Assembly (NCBI GenBank): GCA_910587255.1
Contig: CAJUKT010000101.1
Coordinates: 1 to 64,000 of the forward strand
DNA: 64,000 nucleotides
Reading direction: 5' to 3'
From: an uncultured Oscillospiraceae bacterium
Lineage (GTDB): Bacteria > Bacillota > Clostridia > Oscillospirales > Oscillospiraceae
Part shown: positions 34,752 through 43,664 of the stretch, one piece after another
How the letters are laid out: each line of letters begins with the position of its first letter
Position numbering within the stretch: position 1 is the stretch's first letter
Made by a program: the position numbers and the translations under genes
The notes under the pieces: model-generated
The model's input: only the letters and a program-made list of their open reading frames with translations
The model's database searches: none
What the model was told of the DNA's origin: nothing

Positions 34752-36470
34752 TCACCGCTCCCGCGATTTTTTATGACACGCCTTTTGCTGGGACACATCA
34801 CCCCGCTCCGACTCGGTATATTGGGCCAACTCGTTAATCAGCGCGGTAACCTGTTCCTGCACAGCATCGTTATCACGGAAACTGATCCCTAACCCGGCCA
34901 CCGCCATGGACATCTGGTTCGCGCCGTTCTTTCCCCCCTCCTGAATGAATTGGACAATACTCGCAATTTGTCCCGCACGGAGTCCGGGGTCTCTGTGAAT
35001 CGGGTAGCACCGATGTGTCAGCTCATAGTATTGCGCGGCGATGCGGCCTGGGGTGGCAGAAGGGAAGTAGGGGTTGTCCCACTCCGCGAAGGGGATCACA
35101 GTCAAGTGCTGGCGCTCATCCCCGGCCTGCTCATACACACGCACAAAATCGAAGCCGATCTCACTGGTGGCACGGGACAGGATATCCATCACGGCAGGAT
35201 CGTCCCGAACACGCTCCGTCCGCACAAAGTCGGTGACCAGGTAGTTCTTCCCCTGCCGCACATGGAGGATGTCAGTGCTGCTCATGCCGTCACTATGCTC
35301 CAGTCCCAGGGTCAGGCGGGCAGGAGGCTGTCCGTCCGGCCCCGGCTCGGTGGGTTCGCTGTTATAGGGTTCGTCCCGTAGCTCCTCAAACCGAGCCTTG
35401 GCTGCTTCAAAGGAGGGGAAGTGCTCCAGAGGACTGCGGTTTTCGGCGTTGTCCGCCCAGGTCTTCAGATCGGCGATGATGTAGAAACCCCACCCGTCAG
35501 CTGTCTCTTGCGCTTCTTCCTGAACAGCCTTCCGGGCCCGCTTTTGTAGCTCGGTGGGCAGCTCCCCGGACAGGGGCTTGATACACTCCAAATGGTCGGC
35601 GGCGTAAAAGGCGTTGCTGTTGAGCTGCCTCTGCCACGCACCCACTGAGGGTGCCCACCGGAAACCGGCGTGGCGCATGGCGGCACACACCTCCCGTTCC
35701 GGCTTGTCATCGAAGAACACCTGGAGACGGTTGGCGGCACGATCCACATCCACAAAGCCGCCCTCAAAATCCCAGCCGATATACACTGTCTCCGCTTGCT
35801 TCTTCAGTTCCTCGATGCGGGACTTCACCTGGCGGATGGAGGCGTTGTTGTTGGCCAGGTCATAACTCTCATAGGGTTTGGGCTCCGCCCGCCAGTTGTG
35901 GGCCATCTCCGCCTTCAGTTTTTCAATGCCCTCGGCAGACAGGTGAGGACAGCCATCCAGCGTCTTGTTTTTCTTGTAGTAGGCGTTCACAGCCTTCATG
36001 GTCTCCTGGAACCGCTGCAGCTTTTCCAGTTTGGCTTCCAGCTTGCTCACAGCTTCGGGATCATCGGCGCTGATGCCGCCCAGGCCGGTGCTTCGGATCT
36101 TGTCCAGCAGCCCCTGGATCTCCCGCCACTCCTTCCTGTTGGTCTCATCGGCCCGGTCCTGCTTTTCCTTTTTGCGCACAGGGAAATTACCACCCCCAGC
36201 AATCAGGATGGAGGGCACCCGGGCGGCGATCTCGTTGCTCCGGTTGGTGTTCTCCGCCAGCTTCCGGGCGTAGGTATCCAGCAGATGGTCGATCTTATCG
36301 TGGTGGATGGGGTCTACCCGCTGTTTCTGGAACTCGGCGATCTGCGCCGCCCGGTCTACAGAGCGTTGATACGCCTGGGTGGCGCTCCCCGGCACATAGT
36401 CGTAAAAGCTGTTCATCTCCTTGGCCCTGCGGGCCAGTTCCTCATTGATGGAATAGTATGTGACGCTCAT
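34752..36470 (-). CDS. Large multidomain ICE protein (YodL/LPD-like domains)
   Basis: 572 residues. An N-terminal helical, coiled-coil part (about 1-230) is followed by a domain with DKPEREVCAAMRHAGFRWAP and VGAWQRQLNSNA, then a region like YodL (GWGFYIIADLKTWADN, SPLEHFPSFEAAKARFEELR). Such mosaics occur in polyvalent proteins of mobile elements and may act on recipient DNA or defences; no catalytic motif is clear. Starts by ATGA overlap with the methylase gene. Confidence 0.6.
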   Translation of the reverse strand: MSVTYYSINEELARRAKEMNSFYDYVPGSATQAYQRSVDRAAQIAEFQKQRVDPIHHDKIDHLLDTYARKLAENTNRSNEIAARVPSILIAGGGNFPVRKKEKQDRADETNRKEWREIQGLLDKIRSTGLGGISADDPEAVSKLEAKLEKLQRFQETMKAVNAYYKKNKTLDGCPHLSAEGIEKLKAEMAHNWRAEPKPYESYDLANNNASIRQVKSRIEELKKQAETVYIGWDFEGGFVDVDRAANRLQVFFDDKPEREVCAAMRHAGFRWAPSVGAWQRQLNSNAFYAADHLECIKPLSGELPTELQKRARKAVQEEAQETADGWGFYIIADLKTWADNAENRSPLEHFPSFEAAKARFEELRDEPYNSEPTEPGPDGQPPARLTLGLEHSDGMSSTDILHVRQGKNYLVTDFVRTERVRDDPAVMDILSRATSEIGFDFVRVYEQAGDERQHLTVIPFAEWDNPYFPSATPGRIAAQYYELTHRCYPIHRDPGLRAGQIASIVQFIQEGGKNGANQMSMAVAGLGISFRDNDAVQEQVTALINELAQYTESERGDVSQQKACHKKSRER

Positions 36471-37195
36471 GCCGCCTGTCCCAGTTCGGCCTCGATCCGC
36501 TCCACGGCCCTGCGGGCATATTCGTCGGACATCTCAATGCCGGTGGCAGCGTAGCCCTCCAGCACAGCGGCCAACACCGTGGTGCCGGAACCGGCGAAGG
36601 GATCCAGGATGTGCCCATGGGGCTCGGTGATCTGCACCACGTCCCGCATCAGCTGGAGGGGCTTCTCCGTCAGGTGGATGCGGCGCTGGGGGTTGCCGTA
36701 CTTGAACACCCCCGGCAGACAGGGCACAGGCCGGTTGATGGGCATATCGCCGTTGGAACCCCACACGATGTATTCCGCCTGCTGGCGGAAGCGGCCCTTC
36801 TGGGGACGGCTGTTGCCCTTGTCCCAGACCGCTGTGCCCCGCCAGATCCAGCCCGCCCACTGGAGGGCGTCGGTGGCGGCAGGGAGCTGCCGCCAGTCGA
36901 TGAACATACACACCGGGGCACCGGGTTTGCAGGCACGGCGGGCGTCGGTCAGCCACTCCGCCGCCCAGCGCGTCCAGGAGCGCTGATCCTTGGCGTCACC
37001 GTCGAAGTCGGGCAGGGCGTTGGCCCCCATGCTGGAGTATTTCTTGGCGGTGGACTTGTTCTTCTCCGCCTGGGTGCGGCCCCCGGAGGCGTAGGGCGGG
37101 TCGGTGATGACGGCATCAAAGGAGCCGGGGGCAAAGCCCTCCAGCAGCTTCAGGGAGTCTCCGTGGATGATTTCCCAGCGGGAATTATCTTTCAT
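36467..37195 (-). CDS. Site-specific DNA methyltransferase (N4/N6)
   Basis: 242 residues from the ATG at 37195 (AGGAATGAATGCCC), overlapping the upstream gene by 11 bases. Catalytic motif IV DPPY at about 32-35 precedes the SAM-binding LDPFAGSGTTVLAA near the C-terminus, the beta-class order. No restriction enzyme is visible nearby, so it is probably a solitary methylase protecting the ICE on entry. Confidence 0.9.
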   Translation of the reverse strand: MKDNSRWEIIHGDSLKLLEGFAPGSFDAVITDPPYASGGRTQAEKNKSTAKKYSSMGANALPDFDGDAKDQRSWTRWAAEWLTDARRACKPGAPVCMFIDWRQLPAATDALQWAGWIWRGTAVWDKGNSRPQKGRFRQQAEYIVWGSNGDMPINRPVPCLPGVFKYGNPQRRIHLTEKPLQLMRDVVQITEPHGHILDPFAGSGTTVLAAVLEGYAATGIEMSDEYARRAVERIEAELGQAA

Positions 37196-37778
37196 GGGCA
37201 TTCATTCCTTTCTGTTTTTGAGATTTTTGGGGTTGAGCGTGGTCGGAAAGCTCCGTATCCACATACTCGCTGATGATGTTGAGGGCTTTGTTGTAGTCCC
37301 CGCAGGAGGTGACGCGGTCGATCATTTCGGCGGCCTCATCCTTCATTCCGGCCCGCCGTAGCAAACCGGAGGCGGTGCCCATGATGGCAAAGATGTTGCC
37401 GTCGTGGCCTAAGAGCTGCATGGAGGGCTTTTGCGGCGCGGGCTGATCTTCAATGAAGCCGCCCAGCCTGTTGGGCACATAGTCGGACAGCCAGGTGCCG
37501 CCGAACTGCCCGTGGGTCTGGATACGCCACATGGCCAGCTTGCCCACCGCCAGCTCCACCCCCTCGAAGGGGAACAGCAGGCAGGTGAGTTCACCGTTCT
37601 GGAACACGGACACGTTTTCCGCCTGGAACGTGCTGCCGTTCAGCAGGATGCCCGCTTCGGTGAACAGCCCGTTGATGCCGTCCACCCACTCCTGGGGATC
37701 GCCGCCACAACCCTGGAAGATGATGCCCTCGTCATCTCTCATGCGGCGCAGGTCGTCTGTTGTGATTTGTTTTACCAT
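37185..37778 (-). CDS. Conserved ICE protein of unknown function
   Basis: 197 residues from the ATG at 37778 (CAGGAGAGGTGACC). Distinct stretches: RDDEGIIFQGCGGDPQEWVD, FGGTWLSDYVPNRLGGF. The C-terminal ~60 residues are helical (DEAAEMIDRVTSCGDYNKAL). I do not recognise a named domain. It ends NAHER, part of the 11-base overlap with the methylase start. Confidence 0.6.
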   Translation of the reverse strand: MVKQITTDDLRRMRDDEGIIFQGCGGDPQEWVDGINGLFTEAGILLNGSTFQAENVSVFQNGELTCLLFPFEGVELAVGKLAMWRIQTHGQFGGTWLSDYVPNRLGGFIEDQPAPQKPSMQLLGHDGNIFAIMGTASGLLRRAGMKDEAAEMIDRVTSCGDYNKALNIISEYVDTELSDHAQPQKSQKQKGMNAHER

Positions 37779-37780
37779 GG

Positions 37781-38188
37781 TCACCTCTCCTGGCCCCGGC
37801 TGGAGCGGGGCGGTACTTTTTCCTCGGCGAATTTGGATGCTCCTTTTTCAAGCGCCTTTTCTGCACACATCGAAACCACATATTCTGTGCTGCCCATATC
37901 TTTCCGGGCGCTCCGAAGCATATAGTTTATTTCACTACTGTGGTCATAGCCAAGGATCTCACCCAGCCAATAGCCGCGCACAAGCTCCAGGGGATCGTCA
38001 AAATGGAGCAAAAACGTGATGTCATTCTCTTTACAGTAGTCGGCCAGTTCCTTCCGAAGATGCTGGGCCACGGTGATCTCTGGGGCCAGTGCGATCAGCT
38101 CATCAGCGGTCTTGCTCTGGAGTCCTGCGACATAGTCCTGATAGTTCCGATCCAGCCGCGCCTGTAAAACAGCCTTCTGATCTGTCAC
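37781..38188 (-). CDS. DUF3848-like protein
   Basis: 135 residues from GTG at 38188, overlapping the previous stop by 4 bases. Helical, with SKTADELIALAPEITVAQHL and DPLELVRGYWLGEILGYDHS. It resembles DUF3848 of ICEs (from memory, not certain). Function unknown. Confidence 0.6.
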   Translation of the reverse strand: MTDQKAVLQARLDRNYQDYVAGLQSKTADELIALAPEITVAQHLRKELADYCKENDITFLLHFDDPLELVRGYWLGEILGYDHSSEINYMLRSARKDMGSTEYVVSMCAEKALEKGASKFAEEKVPPRSSRGQER

Positions 38189-38649
38189 CGTTCAATCGCC
38201 GCCTTTCGGCCAGAATTGCGGGAGCTCCGAGTCGGCGTGGGCTGGGTGCGCTCTGGCACCCGCTCCCGGAACACGTCCAGGTAATCGCCCGCTACCCGCC
38301 GCAGGGTCTGGTAGTCGGCGTCGGTGGGTCGGAATATGTACCATTGTACTTTGCCGCCGTCATCCCAGAAATGGGGAGACAAGCCATTGGGATAGCCAGG
38401 GACAGCCTTGGTTCCCCAAAGATCTTTTAGTTTCACCACCATAGTATCTACCGGCCCATCTGTGCGGTTCAGCACAACGATCTTCAGCGCGTTATATTGG
38501 TTCGCGACCATCCCGGTGATGAATTGTGCCCGCACCCGCAGGTCGCCGCCCAGGGTGCCGAGACAGGCCCGGCCCACAAACTGGGGGGATTCGATGATCT
38601 TGCCGTCCCCGAACAGCTTGCGGAGCTCCTGCTCAAAGAAATTGCTCAT
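38185..38649 (-). CDS. Conserved ICE protein of unknown function
   Basis: 154 residues from the ATG at 38649 (GGAGGTGGACAG). N-terminal part FEQELRKLFGDGKIIESPQF, middle SPHFWDDGGKVQWYIFRPTD, basic disordered C-terminus. Family not recognised. Coupled to both neighbours by 4-base overlaps. Confidence 0.6.
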   Translation of the reverse strand: MSNFFEQELRKLFGDGKIIESPQFVGRACLGTLGGDLRVRAQFITGMVANQYNALKIVVLNRTDGPVDTMVVKLKDLWGTKAVPGYPNGLSPHFWDDGGKVQWYIFRPTDADYQTLRRVAGDYLDVFRERVPERTQPTPTRSSRNSGRKAAIER

Positions 38650-39582
38650 CTGTCCACCTCCCGGCCCCGATTGGATTTGGTGCGCGCCCCTTTTGCCGGA
38701 GACGGCTTTTCCCGCCCAAAATACTGGGCGCTGGGCAGGAGTATGTCCCGGCCCGGGTCTCGCTCGATGCTGCGCCCGTCCTCGGTGAGCACCAGCCGGT
38801 CTGCCGCTTCGTTCACAACCTTCTCATCGCCCAAGACCACCGCCGCCCCCCGTCACCAACACGTTGCCGGACACGATCCCGTGTACCACACTTTCGCCAG
38901 AGATAATGGGAAAACGGTCGGCAGGGCAGGCTGAGACCAGGGCATGGGCGGAGACTTTGGCCCACAGCTCCACACGCGCACCGTCAATGATGGCGTGATC
39001 CTCCACCCGGGCATCGTCGAGTAGTACGGCTCCGCCCCGGACATGGGCCTCCCCGCAGACTACGGCCCGATCCCGGAGAAGGCTCCCGCCCTCCACACAG
39101 GCCGCGTTGGCGGCGATGGCGTCGTGGGCGATCCAGGATTCATCGTCCGCAGATTCGAAGGACAAGTTACCCTCATGCTCCACGAAACCGCCCAAGTCCC
39201 CGGCCTTTACTGTGGGGCCGATATCCCGCAGGGCGCGGATGCGGTGGAGGAAGGGGTATTTTTCATGGGCAATGTCGGTAATCTCATATTTTTGGTTTGT
39301 CATTTTCAGCTCCTTCTCGTAGATAATGTAGTGTTCGACCCCATCGCTGCCCCAGCGGATGGTTTCCATGTACCGTCCTTCGCTCACCAGCCAGCCGCAG
39401 GGGCCCATCACGGCTGCTACATCGGCGGCATGGACACAGCGGGCCGTCCGTTCGTGATGCCACCCGTGGGGCACAACTTTCCCAGAAAATGCGTTTTTCT
39501 TCATCCGCCTGAAGGCCGGATCAGATGCCTGGACGGACATTCCGAAGGTGGTGCCGTCAAACTCCTTCATGTGGAGATCCAT
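38646..39582 (-). pseudogene. Beta-helix repeat protein, frameshifted at a G6 run
   Basis: From the ATG at 39582 (GAGGTGGTGCC) it has a ~90-residue N-terminal domain (RMKKNAFSGKVVPHGWHHER) and then NQKYEITDIAHEKYPFLHRI, the start of the paralogue at 39761-40384. Hydrophobic repeats (GGSLLRDRAVVCGEAHVRGG) suggest a left-handed beta-helix of polymer-forming or hexapeptide type. At the run of six G (38846-38851) the frame ends after VTGGGGGLGR at 38824. Dropping one G continues as VTGAAVVLGDEKVVNEA and ends at 38646 with RDPGRD, matching the paralogue. Either a mutation, a sequencing error or programmed slippage. Confidence 0.7.
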
Positions 39583-39764
39583 CAGGCACCACCTCTGCAA
39601 TAGAAGGGACAGGTGAGACAAACTGTGCGGTTGGGCAGCTCATAGTGCCTGCCTGTGAACACACACGCCCGGTTATCGCACCCACCATCCACTCGCCAGG
39701 GGGCGTCCTTCCGCTTCAGGCTGTGGGCGCAGGTCTCATAGGTGTGGGTGTAGTCCGGTCTCAC
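39582..39764 (-). CDS. Small cysteine-rich protein
   Basis: 60 residues from GTG at 39764, overlapping the previous gene by GTGA and the next by TGATG. Five or six cysteines (CAHSLKRK, GGCDNRACVF, VCLTCPFYC) suggest a zinc ribbon. Tight coupling on both sides supports a real gene. Function unknown. Confidence 0.6.
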   Translation of the reverse strand: MRPDYTHTYETCAHSLKRKDAPWRVDGGCDNRACVFTGRHYELPNRTVCLTCPFYCRGGA

Positions 39765-40384
39765 CGGCCCCGCCCCCTGTCCTGGGCCTTCTTCTTTTGC
39801 GGAACCGGTCTGGCGGGCTTTAGGTCATCCCGCCCAGGGTCGCGCATCACGCTGCGTGTGGCGCCGTTGATGAAGATCACGTCCTGGGAGTTGTTGCAGA
39901 CCTCCTCACCGCTGATGATCACGGCGTCGCCCCCGATGTATACCCTGCCAGATACCTTCCCATAGACACAGCAGCGGCCGGACAGCTGCGGCGCACAGTC
40001 CGGGTCGTCTGGAGCAGCCAGGATCATCCCCGCCCCGGACACCCGCGCAGAGCCAAACAGGGTAGCGCCCCGGATGTAAGCATCATCCTCGGCCCTGGCG
40101 TCACCGAACAGCACAGAGCCATGGGAGGCATAGGCGCTGCCGCAGACAATGGCCCGATCCCGCAAGACGCTGCCCATGTCCACACAACCCTGCCCAGCGA
40201 TGATGGCATTGTTATAGACCCAGGCGTCATCCCCCTGCTGGAAGGACAGGTTATCCTTACACTCCACAAAGCCGCCCAGATCCCCGGCCTTCACGTCCTT
40301 GCCAATGTCCCGCAGGGCGCGGATGCGGTGGAGGAAGGGATATTTTTCGTGGGCAATGTCGGTGATTTCATATTTCTGATTCAT
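39761..40384 (-). CDS. Beta-helix repeat protein, intact paralogue
   Basis: 207 residues from the ATG at 40384 (AAGGAAGCGTGAAAAA). After NQKYEITDIAHEKYPFLHRI come short repeats with small residues and Gly (GQGCVDMGSVLRDRAIVCGS, GDARAEDDAYIRGATLFGSA), typical of solenoid beta-helices. Role unknown. It is a shorter, intact version of the gene at 38646-39582. Confidence 0.65.
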   Translation of the reverse strand: MNQKYEITDIAHEKYPFLHRIRALRDIGKDVKAGDLGGFVECKDNLSFQQGDDAWVYNNAIIAGQGCVDMGSVLRDRAIVCGSAYASHGSVLFGDARAEDDAYIRGATLFGSARVSGAGMILAAPDDPDCAPQLSGRCCVYGKVSGRVYIGGDAVIISGEEVCNNSQDVIFINGATRSVMRDPGRDDLKPARPVPQKKKAQDRGRGR

Positions 40385-40411
40385 TTTTTCACGCTTCCTT
40401 CCTGCTGGGGC

Positions 40412-40717
40412 TCACCAGCGTAGGTTTTCTTCTGTCCCGCAGCGGCGGCAGGTGAGGGTGCTGGTACCGTTTTCTGGTTCGGCGTTTTCTTTCCAAAGAT
40501 GGCCTTGAGCCTCACAGATCATCAGGTTTTCCAGGCACTTGCGCACCTCCTGAACCTCGCCGCACCGAAGCACCTCATAGGGCGGCACCGGCAGGCGCAT
40601 GGCACGGTAGTAATCCGCCAGGGCCTCGATGCTCTGTTGGAACTCCGCAGTGCTGATATAGTCGGCCAGCCGCCGTTCCAACTCCGCCTGGTCGATTTGA
40701 ACGTTTGTTGTGCTGAT
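40412..40717 (-). CDS. Small zinc-ribbon protein, apparent ATC start
   Basis: About 101 residues. AGGAGG stands 7 bases before ATC AGC ACA ACA at 40717, where ATG would be expected (Ser-Thr-Thr starts are common). The next in-frame start is TTG at 40681 with no site. The C-terminus HLWKENAEPENGTSTLTCRR followed by CGTEENLRW has a Cys-pair ribbon. Function unknown. Confidence 0.6.
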   Translation of the reverse strand: MSTTNVQIDQAELERRLADYISTAEFQQSIEALADYYRAMRLPVPPYEVLRCGEVQEVRKCLENLMICEAQGHLWKENAEPENGTSTLTCRRCGTEENLRW

Positions 40718-40789
40718 GGTTCCACCTCCTAATTACAGCGCGGGAGACGGTCCGTCCGTAAGGACAGCCCGCCTCCCATATTTTCGTAT

Positions 40790-41221
40790 TCACCCATCCT
40801 CAGTGGGTGCGCTCTCCTCGATCCACTCATCAAAATCCAGGGTGTCCGCCAGCATCAGCGCCAGCTGGTAGATCGTGAGCCGGTCTTGCCCGTCCTCCAG
40901 CCGGATGGCTGTCTCAAACAGGCCCCAGAGCAGCTCGGCCACCATCCCGCCATCGTACCGCTCCAGGAGCTGGTCGTCGGGCAGGGCGGCCTCGCTGGCC
41001 CTGCTGGCCGTCAGTTCTTTCTGTTTTTGGATTACGATGGTGCTGGTCTCCAAGTCCTCTTGGGGCAGCCCCCAGGCTCTTGCGATCAGGCTAACGCCCG
41101 CTTCAGGGAGCGCCGCTGCTTTGATATTCTCCGGCCCGCCCAGGGCCAGCAGGTTGACGGCCTCGGTGGTGATCTGCCGAAGCAGCTTTTCCGGCGCGGG
41201 ATGGCGTTCATATTTCTCCAT
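40790..41221 (-). CDS. Conserved ICE protein of unknown function
   Basis: 143 residues from the ATG at 41221 (AAGGAGGGAACAACAT). Acidic and helical (GGMVAELLWGLFETAIRLED, LALMLADTLDFDEWIEESAP). No known domain recognised. 130 bases separate it from the next upstream gene. Confidence 0.6.
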   Translation of the reverse strand: MEKYERHPAPEKLLRQITTEAVNLLALGGPENIKAAALPEAGVSLIARAWGLPQEDLETSTIVIQKQKELTASRASEAALPDDQLLERYDGGMVAELLWGLFETAIRLEDGQDRLTIYQLALMLADTLDFDEWIEESAPTEDG

Positions 41222-41350
41222 ATGTTGTTCCCTCCTTGATATTTTTGGTACTGCTGGCCACAACAATACCGACTTTTAGGGCAGAAAGCTATCACGAGAA
41301 CCACCAAAGATGGGGCCCGGAAACCCAGCAATACCAACAACCGCGGACTG

Positions 41351-42094
41351 TTACGCCGCCTGCTCGTCCTCCAGCCGGAAGCTGGCGTCGATGTCGGCGA
41401 AGGTCTGGGTGCGGTTAAACTTCTCCGTGGTCTTGCCGGGAATGGCCTGAAGCTCCAACATCCTGGCCCACAAATCGGGGTGATGGTCGTAGAGATGGCG
41501 CAGCTCCGCCTTTTTTGCGTTGGGGCAGAACCAGCATCCGCCCCGGTCGGTAAATTCGTAGACAGGCGAAAGGAGCCCCGCCTGACGGCAGAGCTCCTTC
41601 GCATCCTGTTCTGTGCAATTGTATTTGTCCAATAATGATATTTTCTGATTTCCATCCAGCCGCAGCAGCCGTTCCTGCTCATCACTGGCGATGCCCACAT
41701 ACTGCATGGTGCCGGAGGGCAGAGACTTTTTGTACTGCTCGATGGGTTTTATCTTACAGTCTCGCTGGACGGCACACCGCCCGCAGATGGGAAAGGAGCG
41801 CACCATACCTTTCTTTGGCCCACGGGTAACCCGCCCAGTGAACAAACCTACATAGGTCTGCTGGGAGCGGAGCACCACCACCTTCACACCCATCCGCTCC
41901 AGGGCGGGGATGGCAGTGCCGTAGATAAAATCCCGGTGTTCCGGGACTTCACCTGAAACCTTATCATCGAACATCACTTCGCAATACACCGCTTCGTCCA
42001 GCGGTTCATCGTGCTCTTTTGCCAATAATATCGCCGCGATACTGTCTTTGCCGAAACTGCAAGAGGCGACATATTTTGGTCTGCTCACTATCAT
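41351..42094 (-). CDS. PAPS-reductase-like ATP pyrophosphatase, copy 2
   Basis: 247 residues. PP-loop SFGKDSIAAILL, a CGRCAVQRDCKIKP cysteine cluster and a GGCWFCPNAKKAEL motif of a second pair, as in DndC/PAPS-reductase-like enzymes of mobile elements. Related to but clearly different from copy 1 at 33249-34028. Possible role: modification of nucleic acid or cofactor; unproved. Confidence 0.8.
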   Translation of the reverse strand: MIVSRPKYVASCSFGKDSIAAILLAKEHDEPLDEAVYCEVMFDDKVSGEVPEHRDFIYGTAIPALERMGVKVVVLRSQQTYVGLFTGRVTRGPKKGMVRSFPICGRCAVQRDCKIKPIEQYKKSLPSGTMQYVGIASDEQERLLRLDGNQKISLLDKYNCTEQDAKELCRQAGLLSPVYEFTDRGGCWFCPNAKKAELRHLYDHHPDLWARMLELQAIPGKTTEKFNRTQTFADIDASFRLEDEQAA

Positions 42095-42100
42095 CCTCCT

Positions 42101-42403
42101 TTACGCTTGGTCTGTGATCTCTCGAATATCGCCGTCGTTCTCGTCCATGCACTCGGCCATCATCCGAATGCCCAGTCGGAAGCCCAGGATGAAATTCTCC
42201 AGCGCTGTGATGCTATTGACCTCATGCTGGGCCTTGACCAGCTCGGTAAGGAGCGCCTGCTCCGATTCACCCAGCCGCTCCGTGAGCTGCCGTTCGCACC
42301 GAGCCACCTTGTCCGCTGAGCGGTGCAGGCTTGAGTTTGAGACCATCTCCCGTTCGCAGGGCTTGATGTTGCCGTAGAAAAAATTTTTCAGCATTTTTCG
42401 CAT
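42101..42403 (-). CDS. DUF6809-like helical protein
   Basis: 100 residues from the ATG at 42403 (AAGGAGGCGTGGAAA). Starts MRKMLKNFFYGNIKPCEREM and ends with a helical LENFILGFRLGIRMMAECMD, a pattern I associate with DUF6809 of Firmicute ICEs and phages. Function unknown. Confidence 0.7.
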   Translation of the reverse strand: MRKMLKNFFYGNIKPCEREMVSNSSLHRSADKVARCERQLTERLGESEQALLTELVKAQHEVNSITALENFILGFRLGIRMMAECMDENDGDIREITDQA

Positions 42404-42515
42404 TTTCCACGCCTCCTTAGCGGCACAACATACCACAGGCGGGCGGGGAAAGCTATCGGTCTGGCCGAGAGTTATCAGTCCAGACATATATTTTCCAGAA
42501 CAGCTGGCCCCACCA

Positions 42516-43664
42516 TTATCCCTTGGGCACGGCCCGTTTGACCCCGCAGGCATCCGCCAGCGCGTTGGCCCGGTCAGTCTGCTCCCAGGGGGCGTCCTGG
42601 TTGGTGAAGTGACCGTAGTTGCAGTACCAGGCAAAAATAGGCCGGTTCAGCCCCAGGGCCCGGATAATGCCGGAGGGGGTGAGGTCGAAGGTGCTCCGCA
42701 CAGCCTGCTCCAGCGCCTCGTCGGAGCACCAGCTGGTGCCGTGGGTGTCGATGTCCACCGCCACCGGATCAGCCCGTCCGATAGCGTAGGCCAGGCTGAC
42801 GGTGCACCGGTCGGCCAGACCAGCGGCCACGATGTTCTTGGCGATGTACCGGGCCATATAGGTACCGCTCCGATCCATCTTGGTGGCGTCCTTGCCGGAC
42901 AGCGCCCCGCCGCCATGGGGAACCAGCCCGCCGTAGGTGTCCACCATCAGCTTCCGGCCCGTCAGGCCGGTGTCGGCTTCGAAGCCGCCCAGCACGAACC
43001 GCCCGGAGGGGTTGATGAGCACCTCCGTCTTGGGGTCGGGGTAGAGCTCCCGCAGGGCGGGGACGATGACGTGCCGGGTGATCTCGCGGCGGAGCTGGTG
43101 GAGATCCTTGTCCGCATCATGCTGGCAGGAGACCACCACAGCGGCAATCCGCTTGGGCACGCCGTCCCGGTACTCCACGGACACCTGGGCCTTGCCGTCC
43201 GGCAGCAGGCCGGTGATGATCCCCTGGACGCGGGCGCTGGTGAGCCGTGCGGTGAGACGGTGCGCCAGCACAATGGGAAGGGGCAGAAGCTCCGCCGTTT
43301 CCGAACAGGCGTAGCCGTACATGATGCCCTGGTCGCCCGCGCCCAGCGCGGCGCTGCTGTCCACGGCCTCGGCGATGTCACCGCTCTGGTCGTGGGTGAT
43401 GACCTCCACCTCATAGTCCGCGCCGCCATAGCCCGACTCCCACACAGTCTGGCAGACGATGGCGGGGATGTCCGGCAGCTCTTTTGCGGTGATTTCACCC
43501 GCCACGATGATCTTGCCCGCCGTAGCCATCACCTCGCAGGCCACCCGGGGGTTGGGGTCATGCTTCAGGCAGGCGTCCAGCACCCGATCCGCGATGGTGT
43601 CGCACAGCTTGTCCGGGTGGCCCTCGGTAACAGACTCAGCGGTCTGGATATACTTATCTCTCAT
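42516..43664 (-). CDS. metK: S-adenosylmethionine synthetase
   Basis: 382 residues. Family signatures: TAESVTEGHPDKLCD at the N-terminus, GAGDQGIMYGYACSETAELL, and GGGALSGKDATKMDRSGTYM near the C-terminus. It makes SAM from methionine and ATP. A housekeeping enzyme is unusual in an ICE; it may feed the two DNA methylases and the radical SAM enzyme in this window. Its ATG overlaps the previous gene by 11 bases. Confidence 0.95.
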   Translation of the reverse strand: MRDKYIQTAESVTEGHPDKLCDTIADRVLDACLKHDPNPRVACEVMATAGKIIVAGEITAKELPDIPAIVCQTVWESGYGGADYEVEVITHDQSGDIAEAVDSSAALGAGDQGIMYGYACSETAELLPLPIVLAHRLTARLTSARVQGIITGLLPDGKAQVSVEYRDGVPKRIAAVVVSCQHDADKDLHQLRREITRHVIVPALRELYPDPKTEVLINPSGRFVLGGFEADTGLTGRKLMVDTYGGLVPHGGGALSGKDATKMDRSGTYMARYIAKNIVAAGLADRCTVSLAYAIGRADPVAVDIDTHGTSWCSDEALEQAVRSTFDLTPSGIIRALGLNRPIFAWYCNYGHFTNQDAPWEQTDRANALADACGVKRAVPKG

